From positions 62,001 to 126,000 of the forward strand of contig JAIXSQ010000011.1 in assembly GCA_027484575.1 (NCBI GenBank): 64,000 nucleotides of DNA, given 5' to 3'. Positions 1 through 9,085 of the stretch are shown one piece after another. Origin of the DNA: Comamonadaceae bacterium (GTDB lineage Bacteria; Pseudomonadota; Gammaproteobacteria; Burkholderiales; Burkholderiaceae_C). The position numbers and the translations under genes were made by a program. The notes below the pieces were generated by a model. That model was given only the letters and a program-made list of their open reading frames with translations, was not told the origin of the DNA and did no database searches. Every line of letters begins with the position of its first letter. Positions within the stretch are counted from its first letter, which is position 1.

Positions 1-820
1 AGTACTCCAGCCGCTCGGGCCGGATCTCCTGCAGGATGGTCGTGGCGATCTCCTCGATCGACTTGGTCGTGGTCGACAGCCAGCGGATGCCGGCGCGCCG
101 CATCATGGCCTCGGCCTGTGACACCTCGCCGCGGCAGTTGTCCAGCGAGGCGTAGCGCGAGCCGGGCCGGCGCTCGTGCCTGATCTCGGCCAGCCGCTCG
201 GGCTGGATGGTCAGGCCGAACAGCTTCTTGCGGTGGGGCACCAGCGCCTGGGGCAGCTGCTGGCGGTCGAAGTCCTCGGGGATCAGCGGGTAGTTGGCCG
301 CCTTCAGGCCGTGCTGCATGGCCAGGTACAGCGAGGTGGGGGTCTTGCCGCTGCGGCTGACGCCCACCAGGATCACGTCGGCCTGCTCCAGGTCGCGGTT
401 GCTCTGGCCGTCGTCGTGGGCCAGGCTGTAGTTGATCGCCTCGATCCGGTCGTGGTACTCCTTGCTCTTGGAGATGTCCGAGAAGCGGCCCACCCGGTGG
501 TTCGACTTCATGCCCAGCTCGATCTCCAGCGGGCGCACGAAGGTGCCGAACATGTCCATGAGCATCGCCTTGCAGCCCTGCTCGATGACCTGCAGGATCT
601 CGATGTTCACCAGCGTGGTGAACACGATGGGCTTGCGGCCCTCCACCTCGGCCACGTGGTTGACCTGCCGCACCACCTGGTGCGCCTTGTCGACGGTGTC
701 CACGAAGGGCAGCCGCACGTGGCGGGGCTTGAACTCGAACTGCGCCAGGATGGCGTTGCCGAAGGTCTCGGCGGTGATGCCGGTGCCGTCGGAGATGAAG
801 AACACGGTGCGCGTATGCAT
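1..820 (-). CDS. ppsR: Phosphoenolpyruvate synthase regulatory protein (bifunctional kinase/pyrophosphorylase), 3' end cut by window edge
   Basis: Member of the PpsR (DUF299) family, which inactivates and reactivates PEP synthase by ADP-dependent phosphorylation and Pi-dependent dephosphorylation of a threonine next to its catalytic histidine. The protein opens [21 protein letters not shown], the family N-terminus. The nucleotide loop reads GVSRSGKT in the second half and is followed by TPTSLYLA. About 273 residues are visible, so only a few C-terminal residues should be missing. ATG at 820 is the first start before the conserved FFISDGTG motif. It is divergent from ppsA, its target, the usual arrangement in betaproteobacteria, across a 192-bp spacer. 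Identification is firm. Confidence 0.95.
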   Translation of the reverse strand, partial: MHTRTVFFISDGTGITAETFGNAILAQFEFKPRHVRLPFVDTVDKAHQVVRQVNHVAEVEGRKPIVFTTLVNIEILQVIEQGCKAMLMDMFGTFVRPLEIELGMKSNHRVGRFSDISKSKEYHDRIEAINYSLAHDDGQSNRDLEQADVILVGVSRSGKTPTSLYLAMQHGLKAANYPLIPEDFDRQQLPQALVPHRKKLFGLTIQPERLAEIRHERRPGSRYASLDNCRGEVSQAEAMMRRAGIRWLSTTTKSIEEIATTILQEIRPERLEY

Positions 821-1012
821 GGGCACGGCCGGGGACCCTTCAGAGTGCTGCAAGGCCGCCGCCGGCCCCGCTTGCCTACAATGGCCGGCGATTATCCCGC
901 TGCCCGTCCCCATGCTGTCCGGCCCAGAGCTAGAACACCAAAGCCGCACCCGCGGGACGTGCCGCCCGCGCCGCTGGAGCGCAGACCGGTTTCACAACTC
1001 TGGAGCTTTCCC
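821..1012. promoter_or_regulatory. Divergent ppsR/ppsA intergenic region
   Basis: This 192-bp spacer must hold the promoters of both genes. On the plus strand TACAAT at 877-882 is a good -10 element, giving a leader of about 120 nt for ppsA. I see no clear -35 and no strong operator dyad. Confidence 0.4.
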
Positions 1013-3406
1013 ATGTCTGCCCTGTACAGCGCGACCGCCCTGGTCGTCCCGTTCGAGAACCTGAGGATGACCGACGTCGAGGTGGTCGGCGGCAAGAACG
1101 CCAGCCTCGGCGAGATGATCTCCCAGCTGCCCCAGGGCGTGCGCGTGCCCACCGGCTTCGCCACCACGGCGCACGCCTTCCGCCAGTTCCTCGCCCACGA
1201 CGGGCTGGCCGATCGCATCAACGCGAAGCTCGCTGCCCTGGACACCGAGGACGTGCGGGCGCTGGCCGCCGCCGGCGCCGAGATCCGCGGCTGGGTCGAG
1301 TCGCAGCCGTTCCCGGCCGACCTCGAAGAGGCGATCCGCACCGCCTTCGCCACCCTGCAGGCCGGCAACGCCCAAGCCAGCTTCGCGGTGCGCTCGTCGG
1401 CCACCGCCGAGGACCTGCCCGACGCCTCCTTCGCCGGCCAGCAGGAGACCTTCCTCAACGTGGTGGGCATCGACGAGGTGCTGCACAAGATGAAGGAGGT
1501 GTTCGCCTCCCTCTACAACGACCGCGCCATCAGCTACCGCGTGCACAAGGGCTTCGCCCACCACGAGGTGGCGCTGTCGGCCGGCGTGCAGCGCATGGTG
1601 CGCAGCGACCTGGGCGCCGCCGGCGTCATGTTCACCATCGACACCGAATCGGGCTTCGCCGACGTGGTGTTCATCACCTCCAGCTACGGCCTGGGCGAGA
1701 CGGTGGTGCAGGGCGCGGTCAACCCCGACGAGTTCTACGTCCACAAGCCCATGCTGGAGGCCGGCAACAAGGCCGTGATCCGCCGCAACCTGGGCTCCAA
1801 GCTGCTGCAGATGGTGTTCAGCACCGAGGCGGAGAAGCGCTCGGGCGGCAAGCTGGTCAAGACCATCGACGTGCCGCTGGAGCAGCGCAACCGCTATTCG
1901 CTGACCGACGCCGAGGTGCAGGAGCTGGCTCGCTACGCGCTGGTCATCGAGCGCCACTACGGCCGAGCGATGGACATCGAGTGGGGCAAGGACGGCATCG
2001 ACGGCCAGCTGTACATCCTGCAGGCCCGTCCCGAGACCGTGAAGAGCCAGGCCGGCGCCACCGCCGAGGTGCGCTACAAGCTCAAGGGCAAGGGCACGGT
2101 GCTGGCCGAGGGCCGCGCCATCGGCCAGAAGATCGGCACCGGCCCCGTGCGGCTGGTGCACAGCATCGCCGAGATGGACAAGGTGCAGGCCGGCGACGTG
2201 CTGGTGACCGACATGACCGACCCGAACTGGGAGCCGGTGATGAAGCGCGCCAGCGCGATCGTGACCAACCGGGGCGGGCGCACCTGCCACGCGGCCATCA
2301 TCGCGCGCGAGCTGGGCATCCCGGCGGTGGTGGGCTGCGGCGATGCCACCAGCCTGCTCAAGGACGGCACGCTGGTCACCGTCAGCTGCGCCGAGGGCGA
2401 CACCGGCCACATCTACGACGGCCTGCTCGAGACCGAGGTCAGCGAGGTGCAGCGCGGCGAGATGCCGCCCATCGCCACCAAGATCATGATGAACGTGGGC
2501 AACCCCCAGCTGGCCTTCGACTTCGCCCAGCTGCCCAACGAGGGCGTGGGCCTGGCGCGGCTGGAGTTCATCATCAACAACAACATCGGGGTGCACCCCA
2601 AGGCGATCCTCGACTACCCCAACGTCGACGCGGACCTGAAGAAGGCCGTCGAGTCGGTGGCCCGCGGCCACGCCTCGCCGCGCGCCTTCTACGTCGACAA
2701 GGTGGCCGAGGGCGTGGCCACCATCGCGGCCGCCTTCTGGCCCAAGCCGGTCATCGTGCGGCTGTCGGACTTCAAGAGCAACGAGTACCGCAAGCTGATC
2801 GGCGGCAGCCGCTACGAGCCCGAGGAGGAGAACCCGATGCTGGGCTTCCGCGGCGCGGCGCGCTACGTCAGCGGCGAGTTCGCCGAGGCCTTCGCGATGG
2901 AGTGCGAGGCGCTGCGCCGCGTGCGCGACGAGATGGGGCTGGTGAACGTGCAGGTCATGGTGCCCTTCGTGCGCACCCTGGGCCAGGCCGACAAGGTCAC
3001 GCAGCTGCTGGCGCAGCACGGCCTCAAGCGCGGGGAGAACGCGCTGAAGGTGATCATGATGTGCGAGGTCCCCAGCAACGCCATCCTGGCCGAGCAGTTC
3101 CTCGCCTACTTCGACGGCTTTTCCATCGGCTCCAACGACCTGACCCAGCTCACGCTGGGCCTGGACCGCGACTCGGGGCTGGAGCTGCTGGCGCAGGACT
3201 TCGACGAGCGCGACCCGGCGGTCAAGGCGCTGCTGTCGCGTGCCATCGGCGCCTGCAAGGCGGCCGGCAAGTACGTCGGCATCTGCGGCCAGGGCCCCAG
3301 CGACCACCCGGACTTCGCGCAGTGGCTGGCCGACGAGGGCATCGCCTCGATCTCGCTGAACCCGGACAGCGTGATCGCCACCTGGCAGCAGCTGGCCGCC
3401 CGTTGA
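1013..3406 (+). CDS. ppsA: Phosphoenolpyruvate synthase (pyruvate, water dikinase)
   Basis: Converts pyruvate + ATP + water to PEP + AMP + Pi, the entry to gluconeogenesis from C3 acids. 797 residues, the normal length. Domain order is N-terminal ATP-binding ([11 protein letters not shown] near residue 24; [16 protein letters not shown] near 130), swivelling phosphohistidine domain with GGRTCHAA (His426), and C-terminal PEP/pyruvate barrel with the catalytic Cys in [11 protein letters not shown] (Cys758). The open frame runs much further upstream, antisense to ppsR, but ATG 1013 ([17 protein letters not shown]) is where family similarity starts. Regulated post-translationally by the divergent ppsR product. 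With aceA in this window it fits growth on acetate or organic acids. Confidence 0.97.
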   Translation: MSALYSATALVVPFENLRMTDVEVVGGKNASLGEMISQLPQGVRVPTGFATTAHAFRQFLAHDGLADRINAKLAALDTEDVRALAAAGAEIRGWVESQPFPADLEEAIRTAFATLQAGNAQASFAVRSSATAEDLPDASFAGQQETFLNVVGIDEVLHKMKEVFASLYNDRAISYRVHKGFAHHEVALSAGVQRMVRSDLGAAGVMFTIDTESGFADVVFITSSYGLGETVVQGAVNPDEFYVHKPMLEAGNKAVIRRNLGSKLLQMVFSTEAEKRSGGKLVKTIDVPLEQRNRYSLTDAEVQELARYALVIERHYGRAMDIEWGKDGIDGQLYILQARPETVKSQAGATAEVRYKLKGKGTVLAEGRAIGQKIGTGPVRLVHSIAEMDKVQAGDVLVTDMTDPNWEPVMKRASAIVTNRGGRTCHAAIIARELGIPAVVGCGDATSLLKDGTLVTVSCAEGDTGHIYDGLLETEVSEVQRGEMPPIATKIMMNVGNPQLAFDFAQLPNEGVGLARLEFIINNNIGVHPKAILDYPNVDADLKKAVESVARGHASPRAFYVDKVAEGVATIAAAFWPKPVIVRLSDFKSNEYRKLIGGSRYEPEEENPMLGFRGAARYVSGEFAEAFAMECEALRRVRDEMGLVNVQVMVPFVRTLGQADKVTQLLAQHGLKRGENALKVIMMCEVPSNAILAEQFLAYFDGFSIGSNDLTQLTLGLDRDSGLELLAQDFDERDPAVKALLSRAIGACKAAGKYVGICGQGPSDHPDFAQWLADEGIASISLNPDSVIATWQQLAAR

Positions 3407-3423
3407 GCCACGCGCATTCCCTA

Positions 3424-3439
3424 GGGCGCCGCGGCGCCC
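3424..3439. terminator. 16-bp GC palindrome downstream of ppsA
   Basis: A perfect 16-nt palindrome (GGGCGCCG/CGGCGCCC) starts 18 bp after the ppsA stop. It could fold as a hairpin and end or protect ppsA mRNA, but has no T tract, so it may be a weak or Rho-assisted terminator. Confidence 0.35.
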
Positions 3440-3478
3440 CGGGGTGCGATCATCGGCGCCCGGAGGGGCCGCGCGCCG

Positions 3479-5563
3479 ATGTCTGACGACCAACGCCCGC
3501 AGGCGCGCTATGCGCGCCGCGTCGGGCGCATCCTGAGCCTGTACACGCTGGGCCTGTGCGCCGTGCTGCTGCTCATGGCCTGGGCCGAGCAGCAGGGCGT
3601 CTCGCGCCAGTGGCTGGGGCCTTTCTTCCTGTTCGCCACCGTGATGGTCTACGCGGCCATCGGCATCTGGGGGCGCACCACCGATCCCGACGAGTACTAC
3701 GTGGCCGGCCGGCGCATCCCCGCCGTCTACAACGGCATGGCCACCGCCGCCGACTGGATGAGTGCCGCCTCGTTCCTGTCGCTGGCCGGCGGCCTGTACC
3801 TGCAGGGCTTCACCGGCAGCGAAGGCCAGCCCGGCGGCCTGGCCTACGTGCTGGGGTGGACCGGCGGCTTCTGCCTGGTGGCGCTGCTGGTGGCGCCTTA
3901 CCTGCGGCGCATGGGCCTGTACACGCTGCCCGATTTCTTCCAGGTGCGCTACGGCGGGGCCTGGCCGCGGCGCCTGGCGGCGCTCGGGGCGATCCTGTGC
4001 TCGTTCACCTACGTGGTGGCGCAGATCTACGGCATCGGCCTGATCGCTTCGCGCCTGACCGGCGTGCAGTTCGAGATCGGCATCCTGCTCGGCCTGGGCG
4101 GGGTGCTCCTGTGCTCCTTCCTGGGCGGCATGCGGGCGGTGACCTGGACCCAGGTGGCGCAGTACGTGATCCTGCTGCTGGCCTTCCTGATTCCGGTGTC
4201 CTGGCTGGCCTACAAGCAGCTGGGCAACCCGCTCGCCCCGGTGGCCTTCGGCAAGCAGCTGGCGCAGATCGAACGCGCCGAGCGGGACCTGCTGGCCTCG
4301 TTCGAGGAAAAGCAGGTCCAGGCCGAGTACCTGCGGCGGGCCGAGCGCTACCGCCAGGCGCTCACGGACGTCGAGGGCGCCCTCGAGCGCGAGCGCGCCG
4401 CCGCCCAGGAGCGGCTGCGCCAGCTCAAGCAGCAGGGTGCCGATCCGGCGCGCGTGGTCGCCGCGCACCGCGAGCTGATGGCGCTGCCCAAGGATCCGCA
4501 GGCCGCGCGCGAGGTCTGGACGCGCGCCATGCAGGAAGCGCTGGAGCGGGCCAAGCCGCTCAATGGCCTGCCCCTGCACGGCCGCGCGTTCGCCGGCGAT
4601 CCCGACGGCACACCGGCCGAGCGCGAGGCCTTCGAGGTCTCGCGGCGCAACTTCCTGGCGCTCATGTTCTGCCTGATGGTCGGCACGGCCGGCCTGCCGC
4701 ACCTGCTCACGCGCTTCTACACGACGCCCACGGTGCGCGAGGCGCGTGACTCGGTCACCTGGGCGCTGTTGTTCATCGTGCTGCTGTACCTGAGCGTGCC
4801 GGCGCTCGCCGTGCTGGTGAAGTACGAGGTGCTGCAGCACCTGGTGGGCAGCTCCTTCGACGCGCTGCCCACCTGGATCGTGCAGTGGGCCCGGGTCGAT
4901 CCCGCGCTGGTGTCGGTCACCGACGTGAATGGCGACGGCAAGGTGCAGTTCGGCGAGATCCGGCTGGGGGCCGACATCATCATGCTGGCCACGCCGGAGA
5001 TCGGCGCCATGCCCTACGTGGTCTCGGCGCTGGTGGCCGCGGGCGGCCTGGCGGCCGCGCTGTCCACGGCCGACGGCCTGCTGCTGACGATCAGCAACGC
5101 GATGGTGCGCGACCTGTACTCGCAGGACGTGGCGCCCCAGCTCAATCCCGAGCAGCGGGTGATCCTGTCGAAGTTCGCGCTGCTCGCCGTGGCGCTGCTG
5201 GCCGCCCTGGTGGCCTCGCTCAAGCCGGCCGACATCCTGCCGCTGGTCTCGGCGTCGTTCTCGCTGGCGGCGGCCACCTTCGTGCCGGCGCTGGTGCTGG
5301 GCATCTTCTGGCCCGGTGCCACCCGGGCCGGCGCCGTGGCCGGGATGAGCGCGGGCCTGCTGCTGACCAGCTGGTACCTGCTGGTCAACGCCGCCTGGGT
5401 GCGCGCAGCCTTCGGCCTGGGCCCGCCGCAGCTGTGGTTCGGCATCGTGCCGGTCGCCTGCGGCGTGTTCGGCGTGGCGCTGGGCACGACCGTCGCGGTG
5501 GTGGTCAGCCTGGCCGGCCGGCGCAACCGGCCGCTGGTGCTGCCGCGGCAGGAGATGCCATGA
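3479..5563 (+). CDS. Sodium:solute symporter, VC_2705-like large subunit, with EF-hand-like insert
   Basis: Inner-membrane sodium:solute symporter family (SSF), 694 residues, about 13 hydrophobic segments. The partner gene for a DUF4212 protein overlaps its end by 4 bp, which defines the VC_2705 subfamily; substrates are probably small carboxylates such as acetate, but this is not proved. Two features enlarge it: residues about 259-385 form a charged Ala/Glu/Arg-rich insert likely to be coiled coil, and residues 482-493 read DVNGDGKVQFGE, a complete 12-residue EF-hand calcium loop. Typical core SSF motifs flank these inserts (GGMRAVTWTQVAQY, AAALSTADGLLLTISNA). Start ATG 3479 is preceded by a GGAGGGG stretch. 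Confidence 0.88.
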   Translation: MSDDQRPQARYARRVGRILSLYTLGLCAVLLLMAWAEQQGVSRQWLGPFFLFATVMVYAAIGIWGRTTDPDEYYVAGRRIPAVYNGMATAADWMSAASFLSLAGGLYLQGFTGSEGQPGGLAYVLGWTGGFCLVALLVAPYLRRMGLYTLPDFFQVRYGGAWPRRLAALGAILCSFTYVVAQIYGIGLIASRLTGVQFEIGILLGLGGVLLCSFLGGMRAVTWTQVAQYVILLLAFLIPVSWLAYKQLGNPLAPVAFGKQLAQIERAERDLLASFEEKQVQAEYLRRAERYRQALTDVEGALERERAAAQERLRQLKQQGADPARVVAAHRELMALPKDPQAAREVWTRAMQEALERAKPLNGLPLHGRAFAGDPDGTPAEREAFEVSRRNFLALMFCLMVGTAGLPHLLTRFYTTPTVREARDSVTWALLFIVLLYLSVPALAVLVKYEVLQHLVGSSFDALPTWIVQWARVDPALVSVTDVNGDGKVQFGEIRLGADIIMLATPEIGAMPYVVSALVAAGGLAAALSTADGLLLTISNAMVRDLYSQDVAPQLNPEQRVILSKFALLAVALLAALVASLKPADILPLVSASFSLAAATFVPALVLGIFWPGATRAGAVAGMSAGLLLTSWYLLVNAAWVRAAFGLGPPQLWFGIVPVACGVFGVALGTTVAVVVSLAGRRNRPLVLPRQEMP

Positions 5564-5901
5564 GCCCGCAGGCGCAGCCGCCCGCCGGCGCACCGGACCT
5601 GGCGGCCCGCGAGGCCGCGCACCGCCGCGACAGCCTGCGGGCCACCGGCCTGCTGCTGGCGATCTGGTTCCTGGTGACCTTCGTGCTGGGCTGGTTCTTC
5701 CGCGACCTGCAGGCGGTGGTGCTCGGCTGGCCGTTCGCCTTCTGGGTGGCCGCGCAGGGCGCGCTGCTGGTCTACGTGGCGATCACCTGGGCCTACGCGC
5801 GCCACATGCAGCGCCTGGACGCCCGGCACGGCATCGCCGACGAGCCCCCAGAGGCCCCGGCACGGACGCCGGCGGCGGGATCCGGGCGCGGCGGCATATA
5901 A
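5560..5901 (+). CDS. DUF4212 small subunit of the sodium:solute symporter
   Basis: 113 residues with two membrane helices (GLLLAIWFLVTFVLGWFF and FAFWVAAQGALLVYVAITWAYA), a short cytoplasmic N-terminus and a Pro/Ala/Gly-rich tail. It is the usual small partner of the VC_2705-type symporter. ATG overlaps the TGA of the symporter (ATGA), so translation is coupled. Its stop codon TAA is part of the -10 element TATAAT of the next operon. Exact role in transport is unknown. Confidence 0.85.
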   Translation: MSPQAQPPAGAPDLAAREAAHRRDSLRATGLLLAIWFLVTFVLGWFFRDLQAVVLGWPFAFWVAAQGALLVYVAITWAYARHMQRLDARHGIADEPPEAPARTPAAGSGRGGI

Positions 5902-5902
5902 T
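5897..5902 (+). promoter_or_regulatory. Promoter -10 of the rpsF operon
   Basis: A perfect TATAAT followed by CGCGGGC. The predicted transcript start near 5910 gives a leader of about 110 nt before rpsF. The element overlaps the stop codon of the upstream gene. No convincing -35 is seen 17 bp upstream. Confidence 0.6.
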
Positions 5903-6018
5903 CGCGGGCTTTCCCTTGCCGCACCCCGAGTTGACGCCGGGGGCGGCTGCCACCCGCCAGGGCAGGGCAGCGGCCTCGCCGCAGCCCCGGCCCCGGCACT
6001 CATCCACAAGGAGAGTCC

Positions 6019-6387
6019 ATGCGTCACTATGAAATCGTCCTGCTGATCCACCCGGACCAGAGCGAACAGGTTCCGGCCATGCTGGAGCGCTACAAGGGCA
6101 TGATCACCGCCGGCGGCGGCAAGATCCACCGCGTCGAGGACTGGGGCCGCCGCCAGCTGGCCTACCAGATCAACAAGCTCGGCAAGGCGCACTACCTGTG
6201 CGTGAACATCGAGGCGGACCAGAACGTGATGGGCGAGCTCGAGCACGCCTTCCGCTTCAACGACGCCGTGCTGCGCCACCTGACCGTGGTCAAGAAGAAG
6301 GCCGACACCGGCCCGTCCGCCATGATGAAGACGGTCGAGCGCGAGGAAGCGCGCAAGGCCGCCCAGGCGGAGTACCAGCAGGCCTGA
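6019..6387 (+). CDS. rpsF: 30S ribosomal protein S6
   Basis: 122 residues starting [21 protein letters not shown], the typical S6 N-terminus, with [15 protein letters not shown] and a charged C-terminal tail ([16 protein letters not shown]). S6 binds S18 and 16S rRNA in the platform of the small subunit. A good Shine-Dalgarno (AAGGAGAG) lies 5 bp before the ATG. First gene of rpsF-priB-rpsR-rplI. Confidence 0.98.
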   Translation: MRHYEIVLLIHPDQSEQVPAMLERYKGMITAGGGKIHRVEDWGRRQLAYQINKLGKAHYLCVNIEADQNVMGELEHAFRFNDAVLRHLTVVKKKADTGPSAMMKTVEREEARKAAQAEYQQA

Positions 6388-6401
6388 CGCGTCAGCGCGA
6401 G

Positions 6402-6695
6402 GTGAACCGGGTCGCGCTCAGCGCGCGCATCGCCGAAGCCAGCGCCCTGCGCTACACCCCGGCCGGGATCCCGGCCCTGGACCTGCGGCTCGAACACGAG
6501 TCCGAGGTCTTGGAGGCGGGGCAGCGCCGGCAGGTGAAGGCGACGGTCCGGGCGATTGCCCTGGGCCCGGTGGCGGACAGCATCGTCCGCCAGCCCGTCG
6601 GCAGCCCTTGGACGTTCCAGGGCTTCCTGGCCACCCCGCGCAACGGCAGGCACCCGGTGCTGCACATCCAGACGTTCGAACCCGCTTCAATCTAG
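6402..6695 (+). CDS. priB: Primosomal replication protein N (PriB)
   Basis: 97-residue single-strand-DNA-binding OB-fold protein of the restart primosome, which bridges PriA and DnaT. The sequence ([20 protein letters not shown]... [13 protein letters not shown]) matches betaproteobacterial PriB. The most likely start is GTG 6402, 14 bp after the rpsF stop; upstream codons in this frame are antisense-like noise. It lies between rpsF and rpsR as in E. coli. Confidence 0.92.
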   Translation: MNRVALSARIAEASALRYTPAGIPALDLRLEHESEVLEAGQRRQVKATVRAIALGPVADSIVRQPVGSPWTFQGFLATPRNGRHPVLHIQTFEPASI

Positions 6696-6714
6696 ACATC
6701 GAGAGGTCCAACAC

Positions 6715-6996
6715 ATGGCCACCTTCAAGAAATTCGACAAGAACAAGCGTCCCAAGCGCAACAGCCAGTCGCTGCTGTTCAAGCGCAAGCGCTTCTGCCG
6801 CTTTACCGTCGCCGGCGTCGAGGAGATCGACTACAAGGACGTCGACACCCTGCGCGACTTCATCTCCGAGAACGGCAAGATCATCCCGGCGCGCCTGACC
6901 GGCACCCGCGCGATCTACCAGCGCCAGCTGAACACCGCCATCAAGCGCGCGCGCTTCCTGGCCCTGGTGCCGTACTCCGACCAGCACCGCATCTAA
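6715..6996 (+). CDS. rpsR: 30S ribosomal protein S18
   Basis: 93 residues ([19 protein letters not shown]... [18 protein letters not shown]... [19 protein letters not shown]), a full-length S18. It binds S6 on the platform. ATG 6715 has a GAGAGG Shine-Dalgarno. 19 bp after priB and 12 bp before rplI, so all are cotranscribed. Confidence 0.98.
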   Translation: MATFKKFDKNKRPKRNSQSLLFKRKRFCRFTVAGVEEIDYKDVDTLRDFISENGKIIPARLTGTRAIYQRQLNTAIKRARFLALVPYSDQHRI

Positions 6997-7008
6997 GGAG
7001 CGACCGAC

Positions 7009-7461
7009 ATGCAAGTCATTCTTCTGGACAAGGTCGTGAACCTGGGCAACCTGGGCGAGATCGTCAAGGTCAAGGACGGCTACGCGCGCAACTTCCTGAT
7101 CCCCAGCGGCCGCGCCCGCCGCGCGACCGACGCCGCCAAGGCCGAGTTCGAAGCCAAGCGCGCCGAGCTGGAGAAGGCCGCGGCCGCCAAGCTGGCCGAG
7201 GCGCAGGCCCAGGGCGAGAAGCTGGCCGGCACCACCGTCAAGCTGACGCAGAAGGCCGGCGTCGACGGCCGCCTGTTCGGCTCGGTGACCACGCACGACA
7301 TCGCCGAGGAACTCGGCCGGCTGGGCTACAAGGTGGCCAAGTCGCAGGTGCGCATGCCCGCCGGTCCGATCAAGACCGTGAGCGATTCCACCGTCAGCGT
7401 GGCGCTGCACACCGACGTGGTGGTCGACATCACCGTCACCGTCTACGGCGAGACCGCCTGA
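7009..7461 (+). CDS. rplI: 50S ribosomal protein L9
   Basis: 150 residues: N-terminal globular domain ([30 protein letters not shown]), a long Ala/Lys/Glu connecting helix (about 40-75) and a C-terminal domain. Binds 23S rRNA near the L1 stalk. AAGGAG precedes the start. It is the last gene of the operon; a terminator follows at 7491-7518. Confidence 0.98.
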   Translation: MQVILLDKVVNLGNLGEIVKVKDGYARNFLIPSGRARRATDAAKAEFEAKRAELEKAAAAKLAEAQAQGEKLAGTTVKLTQKAGVDGRLFGSVTTHDIAEELGRLGYKVAKSQVRMPAGPIKTVSDSTVSVALHTDVVVDITVTVYGETA

Positions 7462-7490
7462 GCGGCCGCGGGCTGCGGCCCGCTGCCGGC

Positions 7491-7518
7491 ACGAAGCCGC
7501 CCCCCGGGGCGGCTTCGT
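7491..7518 (+). terminator. Intrinsic terminator after rplI
   Basis: A perfect 12-bp stem (ACGAAGCCGCCC, loop CCCG, GGGCGGCTTCGT) 29 bp beyond the rplI stop, followed by CGTTTGGGG, a weak T run. Separates the rpsF operon from dnaB. Confidence 0.7.
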
Positions 7519-7536
7519 CGTTTGGGGCCTGCGCCG

Positions 7537-7575
7537 TCCACAGGTTGCGGCCCTGCGTCCACAGGCTTGTCCACA
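7537..7575 (+). promoter_or_regulatory. Three helically phased GTCCACA repeats upstream of dnaB
   Basis: GTCCACA occurs at 7537-7543, 7558-7564 and 7569-7575, that is 21 and 11 bp apart, close to two turns and one turn of the helix. The third lies in TTGTCCACA (7567-7575), one mismatch from the DnaA box TTATCCACA. It could be a DnaA-binding control region of dnaB; binding is inferred only. Confidence 0.4.
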
Positions 7576-7618
7576 CGCTGTCCCCAGCGTTGCCGCTGGA
7601 CTTCCCACCCCTGGCCGT

Positions 7619-7624
7619 TAGCAT
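7619..7624 (+). promoter_or_regulatory. Putative dnaB promoter -10
   Basis: TAGCAT followed by CGGCGCC, the same form seen before several genes here. It lies 30 bp before the dnaB ATG. Confidence 0.45.
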
Positions 7625-7654
7625 CGGCGCCCGAGTCCCTGGAGCCACCACCGC

Positions 7655-9070
7655 ATGTCCGCCGTCCTGTCTGCCGTCGACGACGACGCCTTCCCCCCGC
7701 GCGACCGCCAGGTCGCGCAGCTGCGCGTGCCCCCGCACTCGGTCGAGGCCGAATCCAGCGTGCTCGGCGGCCTGCTGCTGGACAACGGCGCCTGGGACCG
7801 CGTGGGCGACCTGCTCACCGAGGGCGACTTCTACCGCTACGAGCACAAGCTGGTGTTCACGGCCATCGCGGCCCTGATCAACGGCAACCGCCCGGCCGAC
7901 GTCATCACGGTGTTCGAGCACCTGCAGGGGCTGGGCAAGGCCGAGGAGGTGGGCGGCATCCCCTACCTGAACGGGCTGGCGCAGTACGTGCCCAGCGCCA
8001 GCAACATCCGCCGCTACGCCGAGATCGTTCGCGAGCGCGCCATCCTGCGCAAGCTGGTGTCGGCCAGCGACGAGATCGCCACGGCCGCCTTCAACCCGCA
8101 GGGCAAGGCGGTCGACCAGATCCTGGACGAGGCCGAGCAGAAGATCTTCAACATCGGCGAGGAGGGCTCGCGCAACAAGCAGGGCTTCCACTCGATGGAC
8201 ACCCTGGTGGTCGAGCTGCTGGACCGGGTCCAGGAGATGGCCGACAACCCGAACGACATCACGGGCGTGCCCACCGGCTTCCACGACCTGGACCGGATGA
8301 CCTCGGGCATGCAGGCGGGGGACATGATCGTGCTGGCGGCCCGTCCCTCGATGGGCAAGACCGCGTTCGCGATCAACATCGCCGAGCACGTGGCGATGAA
8401 CGAGGGCCTGCCGGTGGCGGTGTTCTCGATGGAGATGGGCGCCTCGCAGCTGGCCGTGCGTATCGTGGGCTCCATCGGCCGCATCGACCAGGGCCACCTG
8501 CGCACCGGCAAGCTGACCGACGACGAGTGGCCGCGGCTGACCGAGGCGATCGAGAAGCTGCGCAGCGTGTCGCTGCACATCGACGAGACCCCCGGCCTGA
8601 CCGTGAGCGAGCTGCGCGCCAACGCCCGCCGGCTGGCCCGCCAGTGCGGCGGCAAGCTGGGCCTGATCGTGATCGACTACCTGCAGCTCATGAGCGTGTC
8701 CTCGGGCATGAGCGACGAGAACCGCGCCACCGCGGTGGGCGAGATCTCGCGCGGCCTGAAGATGCTGGCCAAGGAGCTGGGCTGCCCCGTGATCGCGCTG
8801 TCGCAGCTGTCGCGCGGCGTCGAGTCGCGCACCGACAAGCGGCCGATGATGAGCGACCTGCGCGAGTCGGGCGCGATCGAGCAGGACGCCGACGTGATCA
8901 TGTTCATCTACCGCGACGACTACTACAACAAGGACTCCAAGGAGCCCGGTGTCGCCGAGATCATCATCAGCAAGCAGCGCAACGGGCCCACGGGCACCGT
9001 CAAGCTGGCCTTCCTGAAGCCGCTGACCAAGTTCGAGTCGCTGGCCGGCGGCGGGATGGACGACTTCTGA
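7655..9070 (+). CDS. dnaB: Replicative DNA helicase DnaB
   Basis: 471 residues. The N-terminal domain starts LRVPPHSVEAESSVLGGLLLDN; the C-terminal RecA-like domain begins near residue 200 with GVPTGFHDLDRMTSG. Walker A is ARPSMGKTAFAIN (about 228-240), Walker B region GLIVIDYLQLMS, and the conserved SDLRESGAIEQDADVIMFIYRDD. Hexameric helicase that unwinds the fork and recruits primase. No intein is present. Start ATG 7655; own promoter likely at 7619. Confidence 0.98.
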   Translation: MSAVLSAVDDDAFPPRDRQVAQLRVPPHSVEAESSVLGGLLLDNGAWDRVGDLLTEGDFYRYEHKLVFTAIAALINGNRPADVITVFEHLQGLGKAEEVGGIPYLNGLAQYVPSASNIRRYAEIVRERAILRKLVSASDEIATAAFNPQGKAVDQILDEAEQKIFNIGEEGSRNKQGFHSMDTLVVELLDRVQEMADNPNDITGVPTGFHDLDRMTSGMQAGDMIVLAARPSMGKTAFAINIAEHVAMNEGLPVAVFSMEMGASQLAVRIVGSIGRIDQGHLRTGKLTDDEWPRLTEAIEKLRSVSLHIDETPGLTVSELRANARRLARQCGGKLGLIVIDYLQLMSVSSGMSDENRATAVGEISRGLKMLAKELGCPVIALSQLSRGVESRTDKRPMMSDLRESGAIEQDADVIMFIYRDDYYNKDSKEPGVAEIIISKQRNGPTGTVKLAFLKPLTKFESLAGGGMDDF

Positions 9071-9085
9071 GGCCGGCCGCGGGCC

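Noticed and set aside
176..1012. N-terminal extension of ppsA to 176
   Set aside because: It runs antisense through ppsR and has no PEP synthase similarity; [17 protein letters not shown] at 1013 is the family start.
992..5593. A 1533-codon open frame on the minus strand across ppsA and the symporter genes
   Set aside because: Its translation is His/Gln/Arg/Ala/Gly-rich without domains, and it mirrors the codon structure of real genes; such long antisense frames are expected at this GC content.
5931..5936. TTGACG as a -35 for rpsF
   Set aside because: No -10 occurs 16-18 bp downstream; the TATAAT at 5897 is the better promoter.
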